Source: Molanna angustata (taxonomy: Eukaryota > Arthropoda > Insecta > Trichoptera > Molannidae). Taken from it: a stretch of DNA of 64,000 nt. Both the position numbers and the translations under genes were made by a program. How positions within the stretch are numbered: position 1 is the first letter of the stretch; each line of letters starts with the position of its first letter. The notes under the pieces were generated by a model. The model searched no databases. It worked only from the letters and a program-made list of their open reading frames with translations, and was not told the origin of the DNA. Below, one piece after another: positions 10,261-21,867 of the stretch. The DNA is taken from NCBI GenBank assembly GCA_963576475.1, contig OY754978.1, positions 3,087,364 through 3,151,363 on the forward strand. Reading direction: 5' to 3'.

Positions 10261-13200
10261 GATCACACAAGCAAAGGTCTAAACATTGATTAAAAAATCT
10301 TTTAGGGGTGTCTTGCGTAAACTAAATAAGTTGTATGTTTTCTTAAGTTTTTTGAAAGAAAGCAAAAAACGATATATTGACATGATTATAGAATAAGTAA
10401 TTTGGTTGAACAAATATACAAATAAATAGAATAAGAAAAATAATCTCTTTGGCGAGGGAAATGACTGAGCTGATAGACTCACTAGGAGGGATGCTGGAAC
10501 ATATGTACCTGATATTATTAGAAACATATTTGTGTCATAGGAAATTATTATAACAGGGAAAAAATCAATAACGTCACCGAGATCCAGATTCACTCAAATA
10601 AAACATTTTCACTTTTCAACATTATTTATTTATTTTGCTACACAATTAAATAAAGTTATGGCAGCGTCTCTATACCAAAACACTCTATAAACATAATATC
10701 ACTCAATAAATATTTTATAATTACAATCAGTTCCATCAATGAAAGCTTTTATTAAAAACTTATATTTAACACCTACTAGATAATATTCATTATACATACA
10801 TATATCATAAAGGAACCTAATGCTCCAAACATTAACATTTGAACTGCGTAATAACCAGATTAATTCTAACAATATAAAATTGATGAATCGATACAATGGT
10901 GATTCTTAAAAAAAATTGTATCAATGATGGTTTCAAAAGGATGCTAAGCGCAAATTATATTTTTTGATTTTTGGTTTGTTCATTTTCTAGTTTAAAAATA
11001 GAATCTGTAATTTTTATTTATTTATATTTTTTTCTTCTTTTTGTGTCTAGTTTTTTTTTGCTTGCTTTTTTAATCATTTATCTCTTTTTTTCTTTTATAA
11101 TATTGTATTATGATGTCCTTTCTTTTACTACTTTTTATTATTTGTGTTATTGATCTATTTGCACTTATTGTTGTTTTGTTCTGCCTACATTGTTATTAAT
11201 TTATCTTGTCTTTTATTGTAAATGCCATATTATTACTGCATTTGAGCAAATATATGTTTTAATCTTAAATTAGAATTAATCATGGTCATTTTTTTGAGCG
11301 CAAACGTCATAACACTTATTTTATTACAATTTCTTATATAAGCACAACACAGATTTTAATTTATATATTTATAATACTTAATCTAAAACATATATTTTTT
11401 ATCAGTTTAAAAAATACATAGCTGGTATTTGAAAAATATGACAATATTTATTTTATATAATTATCGTTGTGAATGATTCTATTTCAAATCTGACAGTAAA
11501 GATTAAAATGGACACAGCAGTCAAAATATCAAAAAATGTTTTATAGGTAGTTTATTACATTACATAACCTTCAAAAATCATTTTTATCAAACTCGAAACA
11601 ACAAATAGTCAATTTAGTTTGCGCTCACATTTTATAACATCGAAATGTTTGATTTATTGTGATTATTTAAAGAAAATCTTCGACAATGTTAATTAATATT
11701 TAAATCAATGTTATGATTTAAAGTTGTTGAAATTATGTAACGCAATACAAAACTTTAAAAAATTGTGTATAATGAAGGTAAAAATTCAAGCTCAGATATT
11801 TCTAACATCAGTTTTTTTTTCAAACTAACATAAGTTTTATTTTCATATCACAATAGTTAGTCAAAATCAACGCTACTTCAAAAATAAGTCTTTTGTATTT
11901 ACACAGTCATATTGTTTATTTTTTGTCACCTATGTTTCAAATATGTATATATTTACGTCACTCCGTGTTTAAAAAATATATTTTTTATAAAGTCCTTAAA
12001 ATAAACGTGAAGAAATTATTTTTGTAATTACTCAATCACAAATATACATTTTTTAGGCAGACAATTCGCTTTGTGTAGGTTCATTAATAAATCTCATCTC
12101 ATCCACATTCTTCCGTTATTTTGACTTTTCTTTTCTTTTCTTTCAATATTCTACTCACATTTTCATGACGTAGTTTTCTTGGGTAATATTTCCTTCTTAT
12201 TCCAGCCGATCATATTTTTTAATTCATTTAATCAATCGTTTGATTTTGTTTCCATTATATTGACTATATCTTTTTTTTTAACTTACATAATTGTCTTATT
12301 TGTTACTCAATCACACCCCCTCCTATTTCATATGTCTTATTGATTGTATTTCCACAGCATACTTTCTTTTGCAATGACCAAGTTTCGCTCACATACATTA
12401 AAGTTGGAAGGATTATTACATACATCATGAATGTTGAATTTTAGATCATAATATACTTCTGAAATGAATCCTTCTTTCATTAGTTGTAAAAAATATGAAA
12501 CAATTATTATTGTTTGTTAATTTTCATTTTTTTGTTATTTAAATACACTGGTTTAATTGTTTGAACCTGATTACGAAAATTGAATTATTTTTGAATTTAG
12601 AATAGAAATAATGTTTTAGCAAAAAAGTTTATAAATAATTGGAGGGAAACAGATGTCAAATTAAATTATATGCTAGGAATAATTCTCTATAGAAGTGAAA
12701 ATTGGATATTTTGAAGAAAGATTTTCATATAACAGAATTCAAACTGGGAATTAAAAATTAATTTAAATGACAATAAATTATTATTTCTACTAAAGAATAT
12801 ATTCTAAAAATTATTTTAAAATAAATTATATTACTTACATAGAACTTTTTAATGTTTACATTATTTTAATGATGAAAATGATTTGTCTACTTAAAATACT
12901 CATGACTATTACAATATGAAAATGTAAATAAATAATCTGAAATAAGTACAAATCTATATTTATTTATTTATAAATATTGCCATTAAAATAAATAAAATCA
13001 TGACATTTAGAAGAAGGTACATATAAAAGTATGTATAAAGTTAAGGGACAATTTTTATTTGTCTATGGAATACAATAAATGATATTATAATGTATTAATG
13101 TTGTGCAGTGTTTAATTTTAAATCTATAATGATCAGTATACGCCATTTACCCAGAAATACTTAATTTAATATAGGTATTTAAAATATGACAAACAACAAT

Positions 13201-14212
13201 CATTATAATATAAAAAATAGATATGGTAGGCTAAAAAAGCTATTATTTTTACAGCCATTTATTTTTTCAACGAAAAACTGAGATACAGTATTGTGTAAAT
13301 CATATTTTAGATATTTACATAATATAAAATGGTTGAAGTATAAAATACATTTATTTATATAGGAAACTATTCAGTTTGGCAAGTTATTTTCCTGTTTCGT
13401 CAGTTGAAAAAGATACAAAACATTATTTTAAGGAAAAGATGCGAAGCTTATAGACAACAAAAAAAATATTATTCGAAAAGAGTATTTTGTTTATATTATT
13501 TAAATGTACCTATATTATAAATTAATAATGATTATGACAGCTACCTACTTATAAAAATAAAGTTTAATTTCATAATCTATAGATACATTTGTTTTTTTAA
13601 TACTTAAATATGTAATACAAATATAATACATTTTACTGTGATATATTTGAATCATAATATATAGTAAATTAACTAATCACAATTTTTAATCAATATGAGA
13701 TCTTGTTAAAAGACGATTATAATATAATAGAATGCTTTTTTATACATCATCTTAAAAAAAAAAACAATTACAAATTTTAAATGACTTATTTTTGACTTCC
13801 ATTTTCAAACCACAGTTTCATAGAAAACAGATTTTTTATGATATTCCATAGACTGTGTACTTTTCAACTGTTTAAACTATAATATAAATGACGCTGTCAC
13901 TTATGACTTGAAATATTTATTTCTCATAACCTTGTTAGAAATCGGATTCCAAAACTTTAAAATTAACTAGATGACCAACATTTTCACTAATTATATATAT
14001 AGGAGGTTTGTTTAACAAAAAACTTTTTTATTAAAATATATCCTAATATACTTATGATAATTTTTTTTAAATATAAATAAAAATCTCCTATAGTATTTTT
14101 TATTTTTATTATGATAATCATAAATATTACAAGATCTAGTAGAATATTATCAACACAATAAATAGAATTATCTATCGATTTACATCAAATATAAAGTGAA
14201 ATATGTTCATAA
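10260..14212. other. AT-rich intergenic sequence
   Basis: About 4 kb between DAD1 and the gp78 3' end with no recognisable gene. Open frames here are low-complexity Phe/Leu/Tyr/Lys-rich readings of AT-rich DNA. Around 10940-11270 is T-rich with a possible LINE 3'-UTR look, but nothing could be assigned. Confidence 0.5.
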
Positions 14213-14761
14213 CCCCTTCAGTGCCAAAAAACGCCATCGCTCCGGCGCCCTGCCGGCGCGATAGTGCTCTTTTTGACAGTTAACTTTTGGCGCGTGTTAG
14301 TGAAGGTCATGTTCGCACATTCATGTTTTTTTATCTTAAAATTGCTGTATATCTTTCTTGGATCACACTTCTTCTTCAAACACCATTTTTTTTCCATATT
14401 CCTAATTTCGAATTCATTTCAGATGAAGATGTCGAAAATCGTACAAAAATTGAAGACTGTTTTAGTGACTATGAGAGCAATAACGGAAGTGATAATGCAG
14501 TTCCTCTTAGTCACAACAGTGAATATGAAGATTATCTCGAAAATGAGACGCAATTTTCGTAACCTTCATCAAATAAGCAAATTTTGTAATTTCCGCTAAA
14601 ATCATTTTCAATATTCACTTTCTGTGTTTTTAATATCATAGTTTGTATATTTTTTAAAGAAATTACACATTTTTTTTGTTCATATAAATTTATCTATAAA
14701 TATAGACTTTTACTTTGGCATTTTAGTACATTTTGAGAAAATATATTTGGCACTAAAAGGG
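14213..14761. mobile_element. piggyBac-type non-autonomous element
   Basis: Inverted termini CCCCTTCAGTGCCAAA and TTTGGCACTAAAAGGG, with TTAA at the right junction (14762-14765) and ATAA (mutated TTAA) at the left (14209-14212). This is the piggyBac arrangement: termini starting CCC and TTAA targets. Just inside the left end is a GC-rich inverted block around CCGGCGCC. A short frame (14287-14562, ending in an acidic Ser/Asp/Glu-rich stretch) may be a remnant of a transposase N-terminus; the catalytic core is missing. Confidence 0.85.
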
Positions 14762-15089
14762 TTAAATGTTGGATGACGTAATTGTAAATAATTATGGTAA
14801 AAATGTACACGTACGTAACCATACAAAACAGTCTTGATAACTTTGATTTATAAAATAAATACAAGATATATACAAAAAACTAGTAAAGAGAGAAAACGTT
14901 GATATATCAACGAAATGAAAAGTAACATTACTAATTTAGTATCTAATAGGTAAATTATTGAAAAAAAAGATGACGGCATCAAAAAGAATGAAAGCTACAT
15001 TGAAATAATATGATAAGTGCTATTAAAATGAAATAAATTGAGACAAAAATTAAATAAAACCAAGTATAACTAAAGAACAACAGCAAAAG

Positions 15090-15545
15090 GTGCAACTGCT
15101 ATTTTGTTAATTACAGGACTGTTAATTCAAAAGGTTAATAACTGCTATTTTGTTAATTACAGGACTGTTAATTCAAAAGGTTAATAACTGCTATTTTGTT
15201 AATTACAGGACTGTTAATTCAAAAGGTTAATAACTGCTATTTTGTTAATTACAGGCCTGTTAATTCAAAAGGTTAATAAATGCTATTTTGTTAATTACAG
15301 GCCTGTTAATTCAAAAGGTTAATAACTGCTATTTTGTTAATTACAGGACTGTTACTTCAAAAGGTTAATAACTGCTATTTTGTTAATTACGGGACTGTTA
15401 ATTCAAAAGGTTAATAACTGCTATGTTGTTAATTACAGGCCTGTTAATTCAAAAGGTTAATAACTGCTATTTTGTTAATTACAGGCCTGTTAATTCAAAA
15501 GGTTATAATTGCTATTTTGTTAATTACAGGCTTGTTAATTCAATA
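15090..15545. repeat. 46-bp tandem array downstream of the gp78 stop
   Basis: About ten copies of a 46-bp unit containing CTATTTTGTTAATTACAGG and CTGTTAATTCAAAAGGTTAA. Copies differ by single bases (for example CAGGAC and CAGGCC) and two differ slightly in length. Each unit includes a near-palindrome around CAGGCCTG. It begins about 310 bp beyond the gp78 stop codon and may be part of its 3' UTR. Confidence 0.9.
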
Positions 15546-15855
15546 AAAAGATAGTTAACTAGACACCTCAGAAAACATGGTCTCAAAAGGTCTAAAGTTG
15601 AACTTATTGACAAAAATATTAAATTGTCTCACAGATGTTATATATGTCAAATAATAATAATATGCAACTTCAGTAAAACACCCAATACGAATCTCGAACA
15701 AGCAAAAGTCTCTCTTAGTTCCTACGGCGCCATCACAAAAAATAATCATAAATCAACCACAAAAATATATATATAGTCTACCCTTCGTTCGGATGTGTAT
15801 GTACAAATAAATTGAAACATGATCTCGATTCTTATTTTTGGCAACATTTGAAGAT

Positions 15856-16261
15856 TCAAGTGTCTGCGTTCGGTCTGCGATAGTGGGCTTCGTTTGGAGC
15901 CGTCCAGGCTACAGAGGTGTGGGAATAGTCAAAGTATTCCGGGTCGTCCGACTCAAAGAACATGTCGTCGATGAACTCGTAAGCCTCGGCCGGTTTGTTT
16001 GATGAGGGGGGTGGGTCGGCAGCGGTTACGTTAGTCTCGAGGCTCGACTTTGAAACTACGGTGTTGGCGTTTCGAACCTCTTCTTCTTCTCGTACGCTGT
16101 CTTTGTCGGCGTTGCATAGCTGCTTGGTGGCAGCTTGCTTTTCGAGGAACTTCTTCCTCGCGTTGGCCAGCAGCTGCTCCTTTTTGGTTTGGAAGAGTCT
16201 TTCACGTTCGTGCGAGCACTTTGAGAATGTGCTCTCGACTGGAACGGGAGCTTCGTTGCTG
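15856..16261 (-). CDS. AMFR: gp78/AMFR E3 ligase, last exon (G2BR-like helix and acidic tail)
   Basis: Completes the protein (residues about 475-609). ERERLFQTKKEQLLANARKK at about 493-512 corresponds to the Ube2g2-binding region of gp78, the amphipathic helix that holds the E2 on its backside. After it comes a Glu/Ser-rich linker and a C-terminus with EFIDDMFFESDDPEYFDY before TGA at 15856-15858. The Arg/Ala-rich p97-binding (VIM) motif at the very end of vertebrate gp78 is not visible here. The acceptor is ambiguous by 3 bp (CAGCAG), so the exon may start at 16261 or 16258. Confidence 0.93.
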
Positions 16262-16381
16262 CTGGTACAGAAAATTACATTAAGATAATAACACTAAATA
16301 AAAATATAAAACATTAACTGCCTTAAAAGTCTTCTTATATTGCTACAAAGTTTCATAAAAAAAGATGAATAATATACCAGT

Positions 16382-17925
16382 GGTCTTACTCTCTACTGCA
16401 AATCCGATCCCAATCCTCAACTTTTTGCTAAGAACCTACCTCTGTAACAGAGAAAAATGTTGTAATAGTAATAGGCCCGGTATTACAGTCGGCCCTCAAC
16501 TCATTGAGTTTGTTAAACTCAAGATTAATGTTAAGGGGAGATTGAATCCATTTCCGTATTACAGTGCAATATGACATGTCAGTTACTCAATCTTCAATTA
16601 TAGACATATTTTACTTTTTCTGTGGTTATTATCTGTCAAATTTTAAATAACCCCAAATAATACCAACTACAAAACGGGACGCTACGACTTGAAATACTAT
16701 TGTTTTACTATCCAACATGGTAAATTTAATTTTTTTCACCAAAATAATGCTTTTAACCCAATCAAGACGGGTAGGTACAAGTACTTGCATTCCGTACGGA
16801 TGGACAGTATTTCGCATGACGCACACAGTTTTATTTTTCAATCTCGTTTTAATTGAATATAATAACGGTAAAAAATAATCTAACGATGTAGATATATGAT
16901 AAAAAGATCAAAGATAAACAAAAGATCACATAAACTCAATGAAATTGAACACTTCATAATATAAACATAAGATAAATGAAGAATAATGTTATTGTATTTA
17001 TCTCCATACAAAAAAGTACATGTCCTCATTGATATGTCACATGATCCTTCCGGCATTTGATGTAGATAAGGAATTTGCGCTGATTGTGTATTGGTATGGA
17101 TCGAATTCAAAGCAGAATGTTGAGCGCGTAACAACAATATGAACTGACGCAGTATCCCTCTTTTCTACGCGCATGCGTATTACATCCTTACAAAGCGCGG
17201 GAGAGTGTGAATTTCGCCAGCGATGATCGATGAATTTCAGTGTTTAGAGTTCTTAATTTTTTTAAATAATTTAACAATTGTTTTGTTGATTCACCGACAG
17301 ATGTCTTGAAGTCAAATATATGGGAGTAATATCCAATTTTCGTCTCAATCAAGTATGAATTTACTGAGATATGAAGGTTCACAATTGTGTATAGCCATGA
17401 GGGCATGTGTATTTTGCTTCGTTGGTTAGATATAGATGACGCTCGGCGTTTAGGCACGCAGCCGGTGGGCATCTATACATGACGCTCGTCTTAAAAAGGT
17501 TAAATGCCCATGTTCGTTTCAATATGGCTATCAGTTTGTTTTGTTGTGTGGCGCCACCGTCGATACAACTAACGCCTCCTGTGATAAAACACTGAAACTA
17601 CACTAGTTGCCTAACGCCTCTAGTGATAGAAACTGAAACTACACGCGTTGTCTAGCAAATGACAGTTGACTCACCGTTAAGTACTTAATCCGCCAGAAAC
17701 GTTGAGTTAAATATTTGTTGTTTTAGTGACATATTTGAGGGAAGATTAGGCCTAAACGGACACTGTAACACGCTATATATTTTTGTAAAACTTGAGTTTA
17801 GCTCTTAAACTGAGACTGTAAAACCGGCCCATAGTCGATGATATGAATGTACGTAGGCGACAGGTAGGTAAGTTCTAAATGAAAATTCATAATTGGGATC
17901 GGATTTGAGTATACAGAGTAAGGCT
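16382..17925. mobile_element. 1.5-kb element with long terminal inverted repeats
   Basis: The left end (AAATCCGATCCCAAT at about 16400, then GGCCCGGTATTACAGTC and GTTAAACTCAAG) is mirrored at the right end (CTTGAGTTTAGCT, GACTGTAAAACCGGCCC, ATTGGGATCGGATTT up to about 17925). Arms of roughly 150-170 bp, imperfect. The interior contains no recognisable transposase. It fills most of the last gp78 intron (16262-18129). Confidence 0.7.
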
Positions 17926-17934
17926 CTTGTTAAT

Positions 17935-18055
17935 CATTCTAAGGTTTTTGTGTTAACAAAGTGAAGTTTTTGTTAACGAAGTGGAGTTTTTGTTAACAGA
18001 GTGGAGTTTTTGTGTTAACAAAGTGAGTTTGTTTTTGTGTTAACAGATTATTTTT
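17935..18055. repeat. Short degenerate tandem repeat
   Basis: Five variants of a roughly 20-28 bp unit built on GTTAACAAAGTGGAGTTTTT, between the long-TIR element and the penultimate gp78 exon. Confidence 0.8.
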
Positions 18056-18129
18056 TCCACAGATTCGATTAATTAACGTTCAGTCATGATAAATCGAATT
18101 TGTGTAAAAATTTGATGTGTAAATTTTAC

Positions 18130-18262
18130 CTGGTGTTATCCTGAGGTGTCTCAATATTTGGCTGCTGTGATTGATTGGCCTCTCCATCTCCCGACTCCCT
18201 TCCTCCCCATACACCAGAGGTGACCTGCTGTGGTGTCGGTGGAGGTGTCTCACCATCTTGGT
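18130..18262 (-). CDS. AMFR: gp78/AMFR E3 ligase, exon 8 of those seen (linker)
   Basis: Acceptor TATCCAG (18264-18263) and donor CCAG/GTAAAA (18129) give residues about 431-475. The segment is low-complexity and polar (GETPPPTPQQ, NQSQQPNIETPQ) and links the CUE domain to the G2BR helix; vertebrate gp78 has a comparable disordered, proline- and glutamate-rich linker. Assigned by frame continuity on both sides (phase 1 in, phase 2 out), not by similarity of this segment. Confidence 0.85.
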
Positions 18263-18350
18263 CTGGATACAGAAACAAATATTTAAATGGATGATGTTCA
18301 ATATATGAAAATAATCAGAAAAAACATTGTGGCATATGTACCAAACAATT

Positions 18351-18472
18351 GATGGGTCGATGGCAGAGCGGTTAGCGCGCTGGGCTAGTAATCCAGTGGT
18401 CGCGAGTTCGAATCCTGCCTCGACTGATTTCGTTCACCTATAGCACAAGCATTTATGCTTATTTTAGAGGAC
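18351..18472 (+). mobile_element. tRNA-Thr-like SINE (family 1)
   Basis: The best-preserved copy. The head folds as a tRNA with anticodon arm CTGGG-CTAGTAA-TCCAG, putting AGT (Thr) at the anticodon position. A box TGGCAGAGCGG, B box AGTTCGAATCC, then the non-tRNA tail ACCTATAGCACAAGCATTTA shared with three other copies, which marks it as a SINE. Confidence 0.85.
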
Positions 18473-18854
18473 GTAGTATAATAATTCATTATCACATTGA
18501 TTATAATGATTCTTTTTTAAATAGAATGGAAGTGCTTCAGAGATGAACCCATATTTAAATTTTATCAAGTTCTGATGATGGAACTCATGAAAAAAAATAT
18601 CAAACTCTTGCAATATACATGTCTTATAGATTACGATTAACAAATAATTCTTTACTACGTGAACCCAATTTAGATTTTTGACATGACAACCTGACATTTT
18701 AAGCACAACATTTATGTCTAAACATACATAAATCTTACTAAACAGTACAGGAAGAAAGATTTTTGTATTCATCTAAGTAACCATACATTTTTTCCTCTTA
18801 AATAGACTTAGGTACATATATTGTTTTAGAACACTTATCTTTACACTTATTGTT

Positions 18855-19330
18855 TTAGAACACTTTATTTATCTGCTTTTATTAAAATATTTCATACAAC
18901 ATAAGCATTCTTCACTATACTGCATTAATAGTTTGTCTATCTTAACATAAAAATATACTATCGGAAGAAAATTTATATTCCTGGTAGTAATATTTAGTAT
19001 GAATAAAAATGTAATAAGATAAATTTCTTATGTATGGAAAAGTTCAGTAATTTGATTTCATGTTATAATGTAAAGAGCTTGAACATAGAACTGATTAGCT
19101 TTCCATAAATAACAAAAAATTTCTTCATATGATATCACGTGTCAAAATTTTGAAAATGCTCTCGCGTTCTTTAAAACAAAATTTATCTGCTTTTATTAAA
19201 ATATTTCATACAACATAAGCATTCTTCACCATACTGCATTAATAGTTTGTCTATCTTAACATGAAAATATATTATCGTTAGAAAATTTATATTCCTGGTA
19301 GTAAAATTTAGAATGAATAAAATATTTCAT
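18855..19330. repeat. Direct duplication of about 140 bp
   Basis: ATCTGCTTTTATTAAAATAT through ATTCCTGGTAGTAA occurs at about 18874-18995 and again at about 19188-19305 with a few substitutions, spaced by roughly 310 bp. Followed at 19340-19372 by a fragment of repeat family G (GTTGGCCACAACCCACTCG). Confidence 0.8.
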
Positions 19331-19639
19331 TGTCAATATTTGTGGTGTGGAGAGTTTAGTGTTGGCCACAACCCACTCGTTTTTACAATGTTATAATGCA
19401 TCCTTAAAAAAACACAGGTATCCAAAACCTACAACAAGAAGAAGAAGATTATCAGACACAGGCAGTCAAGCTGATATATCTGATGTTAATACTGTATATA
19501 GCACCAAGTCCATCTGTCAGGACCAGCAACACCACCAACAATTATTCATTCCTGCCATAAAAAGAGTCCGTTGAACAAACAATATCTCCACTGGTTTAAC
19601 TTCAATGCCAGTCCAACTTCAAACTATATTGATTGTTTC

Positions 19640-19915
19640 ACTGTAATATGATTCATAAGGGACAGAATTCAGAATGTCATGATAAGAGAAAGAACCAAAG
19701 TAGCCGATGCAGCGGAAAGGGTCACTGGTCTTAAGTGGAGCTGGGCTGGGCATATTGCCAGGTGCCAGGACTCACGATGGACCAAAAAGATCTTAGAATG
19801 GCGACCGAGAACAAGCCAAAGAGGTGTTGGCAGACATCAAGAAGTGTGCCGGAGGGTGATGGATGTAATGTGCCCAAGACAGGGAGTTGTGGAGGATCAA
19901 GGGGGAGGCCTGAAA
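19640..19915 (+). mobile_element. RTE-type LINE 3' fragment
   Basis: Reads RDRIQNVMIRERTKVADAAE, LKWSWAGHIARCQDSRWTKK and LEWRPRT, the C-terminal region of RTE-clade polymerases. Very similar to the minus-strand copy at 63283-64000. Joined at its 3' end to the 101-bp array. Confidence 0.8.
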
Positions 19916-19916
19916 C

Positions 19917-20822
19917 ATGTATCCTCCCAGTGCTAACATATGGATTGGAAACAATGACACTAACTGCCAACACAATATACAAACTAAAATGTACGCAACG
20001 AGCTATGCTATTGAAACATGTATCCTCCCAGTGCTAACATATGGATTGATTGGAAACAATGGCACTAACTGCCAACACAATATACAAACTAAAATGTACG
20101 CAACGAGCTATGCTATTGAAACATGTATCCTCCCAGTGCTAACATATGGATTGGAAACAATGACACTAACTGCCAACACAATATACAAACTAAAATGTAC
20201 GCAACGAGCTATGCTATTGAAACATGTATCCTCCCAGTGCTAACATATGGATTGGAAACAATGACACTAACTACCAACACAATATACAAACTAAAATGTA
20301 CGCAACGAGCTATGCTATTGAAACATGTATCCTCCCAGTGCTAACATATGGATTGATTGGAAACAATGACACTAACTGCCAACACAATATACAAACTAAA
20401 ATGTACGCAACGAGCTATGCTATTGAAACATGTATCCTCCCAGTGCTAACATATGGATTGGAAACAATGACACTAACTGCCAACACAATATACGAACTAA
20501 AATGTACGCAACGAGCTATGCTATTGAAACATGTATCCTCCCAGTGCTAACATATGGATTGGAAACAATGACACTAACTGCCAACACAATATACAAACTA
20601 AAATGTACGCAACGAGCTATGCTATTGAAACATGTATCCTCCCAGTGCTAACATATGGATTGGAAACAATGACACTAACTGCCAACACAATATACAAACT
20701 AAAATGTACGCAACGAGCTATGCTATTGAAACATGTATCCTCCCAGTGCTAACATATGGATTGGAAACAATGACACTAACTGCCAACACAATATACAAAC
20801 TAAAATGTACGCAACGAGCTAT
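19917..20822 (+). repeat. 101/105-bp tandem expansion inside an RTE fragment
   Basis: Nine units start at 19917, 20018, 20123, 20224, 20325, 20430, 20531, 20632 and 20733. Each contains coding sequence for CILPVLTYGLETMTLTANT and KLKCTQRAM, part of an RTE polymerase. Units of 105 bp (20018 and 20325) carry an extra GATT. The order 101-105-101 repeats twice, giving a 307-bp higher-order period. Because 101 is not divisible by 3, neighbouring units are read in different frames. Confidence 0.93.
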
Positions 20823-21235
20823 GGAACGGCAAATGTTAGGAGTGAGCCTCCGGGATAAAATAAGAAATGAAGAAATAAGACGCCAAACAAAAGTCGTTGA
20901 CATAGCAGACCGTGTTGCAAAGTTGAAATGGCAGTGGGCAGGGCATGTTGCAAGACAGGGTACCGAGAGGTGGACACCCAGAATACTAAAATGAAGACCG
21001 TAGGAAAATAAAAGACCGGTAGGGCGACCACAAAAAAGATGGGTGGACGATATCAGTCCGGTTGCGGAAAGAGGTTGGCTGGAGAAAGCACAGGACCGAG
21101 AGAGATGGAGTTCATTGGAGGAGGCCTACATCCAGCAGTGGAGAGATGGCTGACAAAGAAGAAGAAGGGGGAGGCCTATGTCCAAAAACGGAAAGAAAAA
21201 GGCTGAAGAAGAAGAAGAACATGATTCAACTACTC
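20823..21235 (+). mobile_element. RTE-type LINE 3' end
   Basis: Continues from the last array unit: ERQMLGVSLRDKIRNEEIRR, LKWQWAGHVARQGTERWTPR, then stops and frame breaks, ending in a GAA-rich tail near 21225. Inserted about 45 bp from the CUE-encoding gp78 exon (21279-21417), on the opposite strand. Confidence 0.85.
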
Positions 21236-21278
21236 AAGGACTTTGAATGAAATATAGTTATTAAAATGACAACATTAC

Positions 21279-21417
21279 CTCCTTCTATGGTGACAAGTCT
21301 CTGAGGCAGTACAAGGCGACCGTCCAGTATATTCTCAACAGTCAACTCTACAGAGTGTGTCACGAGAAGATCTCTTCCAATAAAAGATAATGGGAAATGG
21401 GGAAACAGCTGCTGGAC
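21279..21417 (-). CDS. AMFR: gp78/AMFR E3 ligase, exon 7 of those seen (CUE domain)
   Basis: Residues about 385-430. VQQLFPHFPLSFIGRDL and SVELTVENILDGRL match the CUE ubiquitin-binding domain of gp78: a hydrophobic-Phe-Pro motif in helix 1 and the Asn-Ile-Leu of helix 3. In gp78 this domain binds the growing ubiquitin chain and supports processive ubiquitination. Acceptor TTTTTACAG (21419-21418) and donor GGAG/GTAATG (21278). The first helix begins in the preceding exon (NSQIDAMARQ). Confidence 0.95.
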
Positions 21418-21867
21418 CTGTAAAAATAAGTTATATTTTAAAACATATTGATTTAAAATTATACTATTAATTGTCAGAACAGCAATTTTGAATGTGATAG
21501 AGCAAGACAGGTGTATTTTGATTCCCTCCTCAGAATACGTCATTATTTAAAATTCCTTTCCAATAGTTTTTATTGAGAACCTAACCAATAAATTATTTTA
21601 TTCTCTATAGAATGTGTAATCAGTTGCTGAGTTACATGAAAACAATTTGTATGACGTTATATGTCATCGCTAAATCCAAAATTACCTAAATTTTCTAATT
21701 ATAATCAAATAACTATACATTGTCAGAGAGCAATGTTTAAATGTTATCAAGAAATACCTCATTTTATAAACAAACATGACCCAAATTAAATTGGATAAAT
21801 AATTTTCTGTTTACAATTAAAATTTAATATATATAGGAAGACTTATCACTTCATGACACAATTTAAA

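Noticed and set aside
10971..11153. Phe/Leu/Tyr-rich membrane peptide
   Set aside because: Low-complexity T-rich sequence; composition alone explains it.
15090..15545. CRISPR-like array
   Set aside because: Head-to-tail 46-bp repeats with no variable spacers.
15995..16288. Plus-strand frames opposite the last gp78 exon
   Set aside because: Antisense shadows of a GC-rich coding exon.
18351..18472. Functional tRNA-Thr gene
   Set aside because: The conserved non-tRNA tail shared with three other copies identifies it as a SINE; the acceptor stem is only approximate.
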